Source of the DNA: Actinomadura oligospora ATCC 43269
GTDB taxonomy: Bacteria; Actinomycetota; Actinomycetes; Streptosporangiales; Streptosporangiaceae
Direction: 5' to 3'
DNA length: 64,000 bases
Assembly: GCF_000518265.1 (NCBI RefSeq)
Contig: NZ_JADG01000013.1
Span: 186,001-250,000 of the forward strand
Each line of letters starts with the position of its first letter. Within the stretch, counting starts at the first letter, position 1. The notes beneath the pieces were generated by a model. The model searched no databases. It was not told the origin of the DNA and saw only the letters and a program-made list of their open reading frames with translations. A program made the position numbers and the translations under genes. This document shows positions 8,425 through 18,945 of this stretch, piece by piece.

Positions 8425-8466
8425 GTTCGCTCGCGGCGTAGAGGGAACATGCCGCATCAGTACGGT
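8425..8466 (+). promoter_or_regulatory. ClgR-like box 3 and candidate clpC -10
   Basis: GTTCGC-TCGCG-GCGTAG spans 8425-8441, and TACGGT (8461-8466) fits an actinobacterial -10. The box would be centred near -40 relative to the predicted start, the usual place for an activator. The remaining 8047-8611 sequence shows no gene. Confidence 0.55.
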
Positions 8467-8611
8467 AGTTGGATGAGGATGAACAGCGCTTAGCTGGGGA
8501 ACGTCTTCTGGTGGGAGTGCACCGGGCGGCCTCCTCGGGGCGGGCTAGCATGCGGAAGGACAGGTTCGGACGTTCCGGACTCTGCCCAACCGCTCTGTGA
8601 GGAGCGACGAG

Positions 8612-11128
<2,517 letters not shown>

Positions 11129-11180
11129 GCTCCTCCGCCTCTGTGAGGTGAGTGAAGGCGATCGCGAGAGCGAGGCGTGA

Positions 11181-11212
11181 GAAAGGCCCGCACCGGAAGG
11201 TGCGGGCCTTTC
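11181..11212 (+). terminator. Intrinsic terminator of clpC
   Basis: A 14-bp perfect stem (11181-11194 with 11199-11212), GGAA tetraloop, ends in TTTC and is followed by a pyrimidine-rich stretch. It is one of the strongest terminators in the window. Confidence 0.9.
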
Positions 11213-11301
11213 TTCGTCTCTCCTATGGTTCTGTGGTCCTGTGGGACGGGACGCCCCTCCTGGGACGGATTCTGTCGGACCCCGTTCGTAGTATTTCGAA
11301 C

Positions 11302-12000
11302 ATGCGATCGAATGTGCTGGGTTCGGCGGCGGAGTTCCGGCGGCGGCCCGCGCGGCGGGTGCGCCCGCCCGTGGACTCCCACCTCGCTCAGGTGTTCATG
11401 CGCGACCTGCGCTCGCCCGCGCCGCAGCAGTTGCCGATCTTCCGCTCGCGACGGCAGGGCGAGCTGCTCGCCCGGCTGCTGATCGGGCCCGAGCGCGAGA
11501 TGACCATGCTCGACCTCGCCGTCATGCTGCGCACCGACCTCGGCACGGTCGTCCGGGAGGTGGAGCGGCTGGCCCGCGCGGGCATCCTGCGGCTGCGCCG
11601 CACCCCGGCCGGGCGGCTCGTCTCGCGCGACGCGTCCTCGCCGATGTTCGCGCCGCTGGCCCGCCTGGTGATGCTCGGGTTCGGGCCGTCCGCGGTCGTC
11701 ACCGAGCACTTCGCGCGGATGCCCGGCGTCGCCGAGCTGCACCTGTTCGGGGTGTGGGCCGCCCACTACGCGGACGAGGCGTATCCGTTCGGCGACGACG
11801 AGCTCGTGGGCGACGTCGAGGTCCTGGTCGTCGGCGACGTCTCGCGTGAGGCCGCCTTCGACGCCGCCCAGGACTGCGCTGCCCGGCTCGGCCTCCCCGT
11901 CCACGCCGTCGTCCGCTCACGCGCCTGCTGGCGTGAGGACGACGACCCCTTCCTGCGCGAGATCCGCTCCGGCTCCGTCCTCCGGCTGCCGCTGCCGTGA
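11302..12000 (+). CDS. ArsR-like HTH regulator fused to a nucleotidyltransferase-like domain
   Basis: This is a 232-residue protein. Residues about 45-110 form a winged HTH (LLARLLIGPEREMTMLDLAV ... RADLGTV-like recognition helix ... LRRTPAGRLVSRD). The C-terminal half looks like a minimal nucleotidyltransferase fold (LHLFGVWAAHYADE, DVEVLVVGDVS), but the catalytic GS...DxD signature is eroded, so enzymatic activity is doubtful. I chose the ATG at 11302. TAGTAT lies 7-8 nt upstream without an SD, which indicates a leaderless mRNA. TTCGA-N8-TCGAA spans the start codon and could be its own operator. Targets are unknown. Confidence 0.7.
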   Translation: MRSNVLGSAAEFRRRPARRVRPPVDSHLAQVFMRDLRSPAPQQLPIFRSRRQGELLARLLIGPEREMTMLDLAVMLRTDLGTVVREVERLARAGILRLRRTPAGRLVSRDASSPMFAPLARLVMLGFGPSAVVTEHFARMPGVAELHLFGVWAAHYADEAYPFGDDELVGDVEVLVVGDVSREAAFDAAQDCAARLGLPVHAVVRSRACWREDDDPFLREIRSGSVLRLPLP

Positions 12001-12068
12001 GCCGGGTCCGAGCCCTGCGGCGTTTAATGCGTTGACCGGGTACTTCTCATATCGGAAGCATTGCCTGT

Positions 12069-12866
12069 ATGGGACTCGACGCCTTCGTGCTGTGCCGTTG
12101 CTGGCAGGACGGCCACACCACCGAGCCGCCCGTCCCGAGGCATCTGGTCAAGGCGGACGAGTACGGCCCCTACCTGGACGACGGGTCGGCCGAGGGGGCG
12201 CTCGGCGCGTCGCTGAACGCGGCGTTCTGGGAGTGGAGGACCCACGCCGCGTGCGCCCACGAGGACATGGAGGTCGCCCGCGAGCGGATCTCCAACTGGG
12301 GCGGTTACCGGTACCTGAAAGAGGCGATGGAGGTCGCCGGATGGGAACGGTTTCCTGTCCTGCGCGAATACCTGCCCGACGCGAACGGCGGTGAGCTGCC
12401 CACCGAGCGCGCCCGGGAGGCCCTCGGCGAGCTGGCGGCCTTTCGCGGGTGCGACGACGTCGGGCGCGAGACCGTCCTGCTGGACGAGGACACCGGGAAC
12501 GTGCTGGCCACGAACATCCGCGCGTACGGGGGCGTGTTCGTGTGGGACGGCATCGCCAAGCGCCGCGTCGGCGTGGACGAGCGCGGGCTGTTCGTCGTCG
12601 ACGACTCCGACCGCGAGCTGTTCCGGGCCCTGCGCTGCACGCAGCGGCGCGTCCGCGCGGGGCGTGTCCGGTTCCGCACGGCGGACGGCGAGGAGACGAC
12701 GCTCGATCTGACGTCCACCATCGGCGAGCAGGACGGCGCGTACCCGCAGCGGCTGAACGTCGTGGAGCGTCCGCTGAGCGGAACCTACTTCGACTACGCG
12801 GTGGAGCCGCTGAGACGGGTCTGCGAGGCGTCCGTCCGGACGGGCAATCCGGTCGTCTGGTGCTGA
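12069..12866 (+). CDS. Conserved-looking hypothetical protein, 265 aa
   Basis: I do not recognise this family. It is a soluble, acidic protein without signal peptide or membrane segments. It starts MGLDAFVLCRCWQDG, with a Cys-x-Cys close to the N-terminus, has a Trp-rich segment (AAFWEWRTHAACAHEDMEVA) near residue 55, and ends in PVVWC. The central part (GVFVWDGIAKRRVGVDERGL) looks like beta-strand structure. Codon use is typical of the region, so it is probably a real gene. It is followed by a strong bidirectional terminator. Cys and His residues near the N-terminus could bind metal, but nothing proves it. Confidence 0.7.
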   Translation: MGLDAFVLCRCWQDGHTTEPPVPRHLVKADEYGPYLDDGSAEGALGASLNAAFWEWRTHAACAHEDMEVARERISNWGGYRYLKEAMEVAGWERFPVLREYLPDANGGELPTERAREALGELAAFRGCDDVGRETVLLDEDTGNVLATNIRAYGGVFVWDGIAKRRVGVDERGLFVVDDSDRELFRALRCTQRRVRAGRVRFRTADGEETTLDLTSTIGEQDGAYPQRLNVVERPLSGTYFDYAVEPLRRVCEASVRTGNPVVWC

Positions 12867-12886
12867 ACGGCGCGTGAGGACGCGTG

Positions 12887-12928
12887 ACATGGTCGAGGCC
12901 CCGCGGGCGAGCGGGGCCTCGACCATGT
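12887..12928. terminator. Strong bidirectional terminator
   Basis: An 18-bp perfect stem (12887-12904 with 12911-12928) with a 6-base loop lies exactly between two convergent genes, the hypothetical gene ending at 12866 and the VOC gene ending at 12957. It can serve both strands. Confidence 0.88.
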
Positions 12929-12956
12929 TCCTCGCGTGGACCGGGCGCGGCCCGGA

Positions 12957-13304
12957 TCAGGCGGGCGGGTCCTGGAGGACGCCGATCGGGTTGCCGTCCG
13001 GGTCCTTCAGGGTGGCGATCCGGCGGCCGTTGCCGACGTCGCGGATGTCCTCGACGACGGACGCGCCGGAGTCGGTGAGCTCCTGGACGGCCTTGGTGAT
13101 GTCGTCGACCTCGAAGAAGCAGACCGGGCCGCTGACCGCGGCGTCCCCGCGCTTCGGGGTCACGCCGATGTCCTGGCCGCCGACCTTGTAGCCCACGTAG
13201 TAGGGCTCGTCGGAGTAGGGCTCGACGCCGAGCAGCAGGTCCAGCCGGGCCTTCGCCGCGGGGACGTCCGAGACCGAGTAGATGATCGTTTTGACGCCTG
13301 TCAT
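12957..13304 (-). CDS. VOC-superfamily (glyoxalase/bleomycin-resistance fold) protein
   Basis: This 115-residue single-module protein (two beta-alpha-beta-beta-beta units) would act as a dimer. Start MTGVKTIIYSVSDVPAAKA; later CFFEVDDITKAVQELTDSGA and the VOC signature IATLKDPDGNPIGVLQ near the C-terminus. Usual roles are metal-dependent isomerase or dioxygenase activity or drug sequestration, and the specific one cannot be told. The start ATG follows GGGAAGGGAG. It is divergent from the MFS gene, with which it may share a drug-resistance role. Confidence 0.85.
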   Translation of the reverse strand: MTGVKTIIYSVSDVPAAKARLDLLLGVEPYSDEPYYVGYKVGGQDIGVTPKRGDAAVSGPVCFFEVDDITKAVQELTDSGASVVEDIRDVGNGRRIATLKDPDGNPIGVLQDPPA

Positions 13305-13400
13305 GGTGTTCTCCCTTCCCTCTCACCCTGCTGACACGCGGGAACGCGCGAGTGTGACGGATCGCTTGCCCAAAACTGGGAGCGATGTGAAGATGTCTGC

Positions 13401-13525
13401 ATGTTCCTTCTTTGTGCGTAGAGAGCGCCTTGCCGCCGCGCCCGTCCCCGGGTGAACGAGGCGGCGGACGGTGCCCTCGCACATTCACGGCGCGCGCTCT
13501 GACGCGTCGTTCGCAGAAGGAACAT
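13401..13525. promoter_or_regulatory. Inverted pair of AGAAGGAACAT motifs in the divergent VOC/MFS region
   Basis: ATGTTCCTTCT (13401-13411) and AGAAGGAACAT (13515-13525) are exact reverse complements, 103 bp apart. On the plus strand the second copy contains the AAGGA ribosome-binding site of the MFS gene, so a leader containing both could form an 11-bp helix that hides it. On the minus strand the first copy precedes an ATG opening a 33-codon frame that ends at the VOC start. Confidence 0.5.
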
Positions 13526-13529
13526 TTCC

Positions 13530-14786
13530 ATGTTCGCCTCATATGGCGTTGTTCTGCGTTCCCCTCGTGCCGCCCGAGTCTTCGGCGCGGCCCTGCTGGG
13601 ACGCCTTTCCTACGGGACGGTCGGACTGTCCCTGACCCTGACCTTCGTCCAGACCACCGGCTCGTACGCACGCGCGGGTGCGATGGTCGCGTTGTTCGGC
13701 GGCACCAGCTCCCTGTTGACGCCTTGGCGTGCCAGCCTGGTGGACCGGTTCGGTCCGCGTGCCGCGCTCCGTCCCATGGCCGTTCTGTACGGGCTCGGGC
13801 TGGTCGGGCTCGCGGTCGCCGCCCACATGGGCTCGGTGCCCCTCTCGGGCGTGGTCGCGGTTCTGGCGGGGGCCTGCACGCCGCCGCTGGGCCCGGTGAT
13901 GCGGGCGCTGTGGCCCGAGCTGGTGCCCGACCGGAGCCTGCTCCAGAGCGCCTACAGCCTGGACACGGTCTGCGAGCAGATCATCTTCACGGTGGGACCG
14001 CTGCTGGCCGGGCTGTTCGCCGTCCTGTCCAGCGCGACCGTCGGCCTGCTGGTGAGCGCCGGACTCGTGATCGTCGGGACGTTCGGCCTGACCACCGTCC
14101 GAAACACGATCACGCGTCCCGCCGAGGCGGTGTCGCCGGAGGGTTCGGAAAGCGCTGCGGGACGGCCTGAGGCCCCTGTTCCCGGTGCCTGGAGCGTGTT
14201 CGGACGGCTCTGGCCGACGTTGCTCGCCATGGCGGCGCTCGGGGCGGCCGAGAGCGGGCTCGCGCTGCTGAACGTCGCGTTCGCCGGGGCCGCCGGTGCG
14301 GCCTGGGCCGAGGCGGCGATGTCGGTGGCCGGGGTCGCCGGTGGGCTCGTCTATGGCGTCGTGACCTGGCGGATGGCTCCCGGGACGCGGCTGCCGCTGC
14401 TGTCCGTCCCGATCGCGCTGACGCTCGCGGCGGCGGGGCTGGCCCCCGGCGTCCCGGCGTTGATCGCGATCGTCGCGGTTTTCGGGCTGTTCATCGCGCC
14501 GACCCTGACGACGGGGTACCTGGTGGTCGAGAACGCGGCGCCGCCGCAGCGCCGGACGGCCGTCGCGTCCTGGGTGAACACCGCGTTCAACGCCGGGGCG
14601 TCCCTCGGGGCGGCGGGTGTCGGGGCGCTCACCGACCTGGTGTCGCTGCCGCTGTGCTTCGTGTTCGCGGCGGTGCCGGTGCTGGTGGCGTCCGGTGTGG
14701 GGCTCGCAGGGACGCGCCGGAGCGCGGCCGTCGGCGTCTCGGATCAGGAGTCGGCGTCGGCGGCGGAAGAGGCGCTCGCCGTCTGA
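13530..14786 (+). CDS. MFS transporter (drug exporter type)
   Basis: This is a 418-residue polytopic membrane protein with about 12 hydrophobic helices. Start MFASYGVVLRSPRAARVFG; loop 2-3 motif (SLVDRFGPRAALRPMAVLYG) is an MFS motif-A variant (DRxGxR). It resembles actinobacterial efflux permeases of the EmrD / DHA type near antibiotic clusters. The substrate is unknown. An RBS with AGAAGGAA precedes the ATG. Its last 43 bp overlap the 3' end of the convergent protease gene. Confidence 0.88.
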   Translation: MFASYGVVLRSPRAARVFGAALLGRLSYGTVGLSLTLTFVQTTGSYARAGAMVALFGGTSSLLTPWRASLVDRFGPRAALRPMAVLYGLGLVGLAVAAHMGSVPLSGVVAVLAGACTPPLGPVMRALWPELVPDRSLLQSAYSLDTVCEQIIFTVGPLLAGLFAVLSSATVGLLVSAGLVIVGTFGLTTVRNTITRPAEAVSPEGSESAAGRPEAPVPGAWSVFGRLWPTLLAMAALGAAESGLALLNVAFAGAAGAAWAEAAMSVAGVAGGLVYGVVTWRMAPGTRLPLLSVPIALTLAAAGLAPGVPALIAIVAVFGLFIAPTLTTGYLVVENAAPPQRRTAVASWVNTAFNAGASLGAAGVGALTDLVSLPLCFVFAAVPVLVASGVGLAGTRRSAAVGVSDQESASAAEEALAV

Positions 14787-15619
14787 TACAGGTCCTTGAC
14801 CTTGGAACCGAAGGTGACCGAGTAGGACACGTCCGGGGTGCTGCCCCCCTCCTCGTGCCCGCCGATCACGCCGACGAGGGTCTTCTCGTCGTCACCGGCG
14901 AGGAACGGGCCGCCGCTGGTGCCGTTAGGGAATCCGGCGCAGGTGAAGCGGAGCTGGGTCGCGCTGTACGGCTCGACCCGGTTCCGGCACGCCACCGGGC
15001 GCTCGACCGAGGACGGGTAGCCCACGACACGCGCCCGGCCGCTCACCGGGCCGTCCGCCTCCAGGGTCATCGCGCCCGCGACGTCCTGGACCCGCTTGTC
15101 ACCGCCGCTGGCGTCCTTGACCTGGAGGAACGCGACGTCGGAGTCCTCGTCACCGGACGATGCCCACTCGGGCGGGTCGTAGAACGCGACCGCGCGCCAG
15201 ACCCCGTAGGGCGTCTGGCCGTTGCGGTAGCCGGGCGCGAACGCCACCCCGAGGTCGCCGCGCCGGGAGCCGCCGCCCACGCAGTGCGCGGCGGTGACCA
15301 GCAGGTTCCGGCCGGGACTGTCCACGACGCTGGCGGTGCAGGTGTGGTCGGTCAGCTTGCCCGCGCTGTCCGTGGCGAACAGGGCCCCGACCGCGGGAAG
15401 GCCGTCGAACGTCCTGCTGGACGACTCGGGCGGCTTCACCGAACCGGCGGCGCCGTCGCTGACGGGAGGCCGCACCTCCCGCGCGGCCTCGGCGGCCCCG
15501 CCACCGGCGGACGGCGGCCACGACACGATCGCCAGGCCGGCCATGACCGCCGCGGCGGTCAGCACAGGGAAGGTCCGACGCGTCACTTGTCTACCGCGTG
15601 TCCGCCTGAACGACCCCAT
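14744..15619 (-). CDS. Secreted trypsin-like serine protease (S1 family)
   Basis: This protein of up to 291 residues has an N-terminal basic stretch and hydrophobic signal segment (RRTFPVLTAAAVMAGLAIVS), so it is probably exported. The catalytic triad is intact: His in LLVTAAHCVGG, Asp in DEDSDVAFLQV, Ser in FPNGTSGGPFLAG. Paired Cys residues suggest disulfides (HTCTASV...AAHC; ACRNR...FTCAG). It resembles extracellular actinomycete trypsin-like peptidases. A GTG eleven codons downstream of the first ATG is an alternative start. It overlaps the convergent MFS gene by 43 bp. Confidence 0.9.
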   Translation of the reverse strand: MGSFRRTRGRQVTRRTFPVLTAAAVMAGLAIVSWPPSAGGGAAEAAREVRPPVSDGAAGSVKPPESSSRTFDGLPAVGALFATDSAGKLTDHTCTASVVDSPGRNLLVTAAHCVGGGSRRGDLGVAFAPGYRNGQTPYGVWRAVAFYDPPEWASSGDEDSDVAFLQVKDASGGDKRVQDVAGAMTLEADGPVSGRARVVGYPSSVERPVACRNRVEPYSATQLRFTCAGFPNGTSGGPFLAGDDEKTLVGVIGGHEEGGSTPDVSYSVTFGSKVKDLYQTASASSAADADS

Positions 15620-16216
15620 CCCGCCCTCCCGTAACGATCGTCCGCCCGTTCATCTCAGCTCGTGCCCGCCCGCTGATTGTGCCTATCGGCTTCTTGAGAG
15701 GTCCTGGGACGCTCCTGACACTTTCCTGAATGCCGCCCCACAATCGATCTACCTATGTCCGCGACGTTACGTTGTGCCTGGTCAACGGGATGGGGCAAGC
15801 CCGACGAATGCCATGACGCCCCCACCGCCCCCCATTGACATCCGCTCCCCGGCCCCCACCAGGCCCGGGACGACACACCGCACCAGCCAGGCCCGCGTGC
15901 CCGACCAGCCCGTCCCCCAAGCCCAGCGGGCCCGGGTGTCGCGTCGGGCGAGGCCCGGCAGGGCGGAGAGGGCGTCGTCAGGCGGGGCGGACGGCGGGGC
16001 GGGCGCGCGCCTGCCGAGCCGGTGAGGGTTCAGGAGGCGTGGGGGGTTCAGATGCCGCCTACCGGACGCGCGGTGCTCAAGGGGCCGTCCAAGGCCCCCT
16101 CAGGGAGGGGCGGGCAGAGAGGACCTCAAGGCGGCGTCAGGCGGGCAGGCGCAGGCCGTCAGACAGGCAAGGTGTCGGGCGGGGGGCTTGGGGGAGGGAT
16201 GCCGGATTGGGTGGCG
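15620..16216. other. Gene-free G-rich stretch
   Basis: About 600 bases contain no convincing gene. From about 15960 the plus strand is strongly G-rich, with several repeats of GTCAGGCGG (near 15978, 16136 and 16208) and a small hairpin (GGGGCC-GTCCAA-GGCCCC, near 16080). It may be decayed sequence downstream of the VOC gene. Codon structure is absent. Confidence 0.4.
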
Positions 16217-16660
16217 TCAGGCGGGGGTGGGTGGGGGAGTTGTGCCGAAGATCCAGGGGGCGAGGATGAGGATCCAGCCGTCCGGGTCGGTGAAGACGGC
16301 TGCTCCGTGGCGTTCCCAGTAAGGGTTCGCGGGTGCGACGGGCTGGTGGCCGCGGGCCGTCAGACGGGCGACGGCCGCGTCTCGTGCCTCGGGGCCGCGC
16401 AGGTACAGCACGAGTTGGTTCTCCGGATGCGGCTCCGGGATCACCGGCGGGGTGCCGTGCTGCGTGATCTCCATCTGGACGGGCGTCCCGGGCAGGCCGA
16501 AGACCACGCCGTCGTACCCGTCGTGATCGCGCCAGGCCGCCAGGACGGGCAGCTCCAGGTCGTCCCGGTAGAACGCCAGGACCTCGTCATAGCGCGCGGT
16601 CGGGCGTGCGAACCGCACCGCCCCGACGTCCAGGTGCGCGGGCCACGCCCCCTCACTCAT
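16217..16660 (-). CDS. VOC-family protein
   Basis: This is a 147-residue protein of the vicinal-oxygen-chelate fold. Start MSEGAWPAHLDVGAVRFARP; YDEVLAFYRDDLELPVL is the typical first module; the second module has AAVFTDPDGWILILAPW, the family's DPDG signature. Its ATG overlaps the stop of the DsbA-like gene by 4 bp (ATGA), so the two are translationally coupled. The substrate is unknown. Confidence 0.87.
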   Translation of the reverse strand: MSEGAWPAHLDVGAVRFARPTARYDEVLAFYRDDLELPVLAAWRDHDGYDGVVFGLPGTPVQMEITQHGTPPVIPEPHPENQLVLYLRGPEARDAAVARLTARGHQPVAPANPYWERHGAAVFTDPDGWILILAPWIFGTTPPPTPA

Positions 16661-17328
16661 GCCTGGGCGTCCCCGGCCGTCTTCCTCGCCTGCGGGTGGA
16701 GCCCCTGCCAGACCTGGGTGAGGGCCTCGGTGAAGGTGGAGGTCTCCTGGGCGCCGCTGATGCCGTACTTGCCGTCCAGGACGAAGAAGGGCACGCCGCG
16801 GACGCCGATGCGGGCCGCGGTCTGCTCGTCCTCGCGGACGGCGTCGGCGTAGGCGTCGCCCGCGAGGACGGAACGGACCTCGGCGGCGTCCAGCCCGACG
16901 CCGGTGGCGACCTCGGTCAGCGCGTCCGCGCCGAAGACGGAACCCTCGCCGCCGAAGTTCGCCCGGTACAGCGCGTGCCGGAGCTCGTCGCCGAGCCCGC
17001 GCTCGGCGGCGAGGTGCAGCAGGCGGTGCGCGTCGAAGGTGTTGCCGTTCGCGCGGTCCGACGTGTAGGGCAGGCCCTCGGCCTCGGCGAGTCCCGAGAC
17101 CCGCGCCTCGGCCTCCTCGGCCTGCTCGCGCGACATGCCGTACTTGTCCATCAGCATCTCCAGCACGCGCCCGGACTCGGCGGGGGAGAGGTCCGGGGCG
17201 AGCTCGTAGGAGTGCTGGACGACCTCGATCTCGTCACGGTGTTCGAACCCGGCCAGCGCCGCGTCGAAGCGCGCCTGTCCGATGTAGCACCAGGGGCAGA
17301 CGATGTCGGTCCAGATGTCGACGCGCAC
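16657..17328 (-). CDS. DsbA-family (FrnE-like) oxidoreductase
   Basis: This 223-residue cytosolic thioredoxin-fold protein has the CPWC active site at the end of the first strand (DIWTDIVCPWCYIGQARF), the long helical insertion, and the cis-Pro segment GVRGVPFFVLDGKYGISGAQ. It matches the DsbA/FrnE family, which includes 2-hydroxychromene-2-carboxylate isomerase relatives and thiol oxidoreductases. The start is GTG after GGCCCCTCC. It is coupled to the downstream VOC gene and lies 92 bp after the SnoaL pair on the same strand. Confidence 0.92.
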   Translation of the reverse strand: MRVDIWTDIVCPWCYIGQARFDAALAGFEHRDEIEVVQHSYELAPDLSPAESGRVLEMLMDKYGMSREQAEEAEARVSGLAEAEGLPYTSDRANGNTFDAHRLLHLAAERGLGDELRHALYRANFGGEGSVFGADALTEVATGVGLDAAEVRSVLAGDAYADAVREDEQTAARIGVRGVPFFVLDGKYGISGAQETSTFTEALTQVWQGLHPQARKTAGDAQA

Positions 17329-17420
17329 GGAGGGGCCCTTCAGCTTGGGAGAGGAGACTTACTCCAAGGGCAACACCTCCTCACCGCGCGGCATTTCCGC
17401 CGGTCGGACGGGCGGTCGGA

Positions 17421-17819
17421 TCATGAGGCCCCCAAGGCCCGCTCCAGCGCGGCGTGGTCGTGGTAGTCGCGGCTGTAGACGATCAGCCCGTCCCGGACCC
17501 GCAGCACCTGGATGTTGCCCATCGCGAACCCGGCGCCCGTGGCGGTCAGCTCACCGGCGTAGCCGAACTCGGCGGCGATCACCTCGGGGTCGGACGTCTC
17601 GTGGACGACCACGTTCTCCACACGGAGCCGGAACGGCCCCTGGGCGGCCTTCGCGAAGTGCGCGGCGAGGGCGGCCCGGCCCTCGATGCGCGACGGGGCC
17701 AGGGGCATGACGAACGGCTGCTCGACCACCGCGTCCTCGGCGTAGAGGGCGGCCAGCTCGCCCCACCGGCCGTCGGAAATGCCCTGGGACAGGCGGTCGA
17801 AGGTCTCGCGCGGGGTCAT
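17421..17819 (-). CDS. SnoaL-like (NTF2-fold) protein, copy 1
   Basis: This is a 132-residue single-domain cone-fold protein: MTPRETFDRLSQGISDGRWG, LYAEDAVVEQPF, and the C-terminal VLRVRDGLIVYSRDYHDHAA. The family covers polyketide cyclases, isomerases and steroid isomerase relatives. It has the same length as the preceding gene and shares the pattern VVHETSDPEVIAAEF with it, so the two arose by tandem duplication. The ATG overlaps the upstream stop by 4 bp. Confidence 0.88.
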   Translation of the reverse strand: MTPRETFDRLSQGISDGRWGELAALYAEDAVVEQPFVMPLAPSRIEGRAALAAHFAKAAQGPFRLRVENVVVHETSDPEVIAAEFGYAGELTATGAGFAMGNIQVLRVRDGLIVYSRDYHDHAALERALGAS

Positions 17820-18214
17820 GAGCGGGCTTCCATCGCCGCGCTGAACGCCCGGTGGTGGGCGTAGTCGCGCGCCTCGACGATCAGGCCGTCCCGGATGCGC
17901 ATCACGAAGATGTTCGGGACGGTGAAGCGGGCTCCGGTGCCGGTGTTGCGGCCGTCGTAGGCGAACTCGGCGACGATCACCTCGGGATCGGACGTCTCGT
18001 GGACGACGACGTCGCGGACCGTCATCTCGAACGGCATGCCCGGCACCTGGGCGAAGTGCTCGCGCAGGGCCTCGCGGCCCTCGAACCGGGACTCCGGATG
18101 GGTGAACGGGTGGCTGACGACCGCGTCCTCGGCGTAGAGGAGGTGCAGGTCATCGACCTTCTTGGCGGCCAGGCTCTCGACCACCCGCAGGAAGACCTCT
18201 TTCGGGCTGGGCAT
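17816..18214 (-). CDS. SnoaL-like (NTF2-fold) protein, copy 2
   Basis: This 132-residue paralogue of the next gene downstream starts MPSPKEVFLRVVESLAAKKV and ends in FVMRIRDGLIVEARDYAHHR. I chose the ATG at 18214 (SD GGGAG); an open extension upstream crosses the divergent promoter and operators and is not credible. It is the first gene of a probable unit SnoaL2-SnoaL1-(DsbA-VOC), driven by a strong promoter that a divergent TetR protein should repress. A detoxification or modification role is plausible but unproven. Confidence 0.88.
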   Translation of the reverse strand: MPSPKEVFLRVVESLAAKKVDDLHLLYAEDAVVSHPFTHPESRFEGREALREHFAQVPGMPFEMTVRDVVVHETSDPEVIVAEFAYDGRNTGTGARFTVPNIFVMRIRDGLIVEARDYAHHRAFSAAMEARS

Positions 18215-18235
18215 GCTGCGCTCCCGTCGTAGAAT

Positions 18236-18286
18236 CGGAGTGCTCACTCCGATTTCAAAATATGGAGTCATCACTCCGCTTGTCAA
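18236..18286. promoter_or_regulatory. TetR operators and SnoaL promoter in the divergent region
   Basis: There are two copies of the same palindrome, CGGAGT-N4-ACTCCG (18236-18251) and TGGAGT-N4-ACTCCG (18263-18278). The minus-strand promoter has TTGACA (18281-18286) and TATTTT (18257-18262) with an 18-bp spacer. Operator 2 fills the spacer and operator 1 covers the start region, so TetR binding would block RNA polymerase directly. Confidence 0.85.
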
Positions 18287-18299
18287 TCCAGGAGGTGCG

Positions 18300-18896
18300 A
18301 TGGGTGCCGAGCCCACGCCCGAAAAGCCCGCTGTCCCCGTGAAGCCGCTGCGTGCGGACGCCGCGCGCAACCGGGCGAAAGTGCTGGTCGCGGCCAGGGA
18401 GGTCTTCGCCGAGCGCGGTACCGGGGCGTCCACCGAGGAGGTCGCCCGGCGTGCCGGGGTCGGCATCGGCACGGTGTTCCGGCACTTCCCGACCAAGGAG
18501 TCGCTGCTGGAGGCCGTCCTCGGCGAGATCCTGGCCGGGTTCGCCGAGCAGGCGAGGCTCCGGACGGAGTCGCCCGACCCCGGCGGCGCGTTCTTCGACT
18601 TCTTCCAGCTCGTCGTGGGCGAATCGGCCACCAAGAACGCCGTCTCCGCCGAGCTGACCGGCGCGGGCATCGACCTTCACGCCAGTGGCGACGAGGTGAG
18701 GCAAGAGCTGCGGGGGGCGCTGGGTGTTCTGCTCGCGCGCGCACAGGAGGCCGGGGCCGTGCGCGCGGACGTCGGCCTCGGCGAGGTGATGGCCCTCCTC
18801 GCCGGGACGTCCCAGGCCACCGGGAACCTGGACGTCCTCATGCGCGGGCGCGTCCTCGACGTGGTCTTCGACGGCCTCCGCGGCCACTCCTCCTGA
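18300..18896 (+). CDS. TetR-family repressor
   Basis: This 198-residue regulator has an N-terminal HTH (RNRAKVLVAAREVFAERGTG, then EVARRAGVGIGTVFRHFPTK), followed by an alpha-helical ligand-binding domain. Start ATG is preceded by GGAGGTG. It is divergent from the SnoaL genes with two well-formed palindromes between, so it most likely represses them and itself. The inducer is unknown. Confidence 0.93.
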   Translation: MGAEPTPEKPAVPVKPLRADAARNRAKVLVAAREVFAERGTGASTEEVARRAGVGIGTVFRHFPTKESLLEAVLGEILAGFAEQARLRTESPDPGGAFFDFFQLVVGESATKNAVSAELTGAGIDLHASGDEVRQELRGALGVLLARAQEAGAVRADVGLGEVMALLAGTSQATGNLDVLMRGRVLDVVFDGLRGHSS

Positions 18897-18945
18897 ACGG
18901 CGACGAAGTCCTAGCCAGGGCGCCCGCGTCGAGCGGCGTGCCGTG

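Noticed and set aside
15960..16216. G-rich repeats as a CRISPR-like or functional repeat array
   Set aside because: Units are short (9 bp), irregularly spaced and degenerate, and there are no spacers or cas genes.
18215..18670. N-terminal extension of SnoaL copy 2 into the TetR gene
   Set aside because: It would cover the divergent promoter, both operators and much of the TetR gene in antisense. The ATG at 18214 has a good SD and matches the paralogue length.
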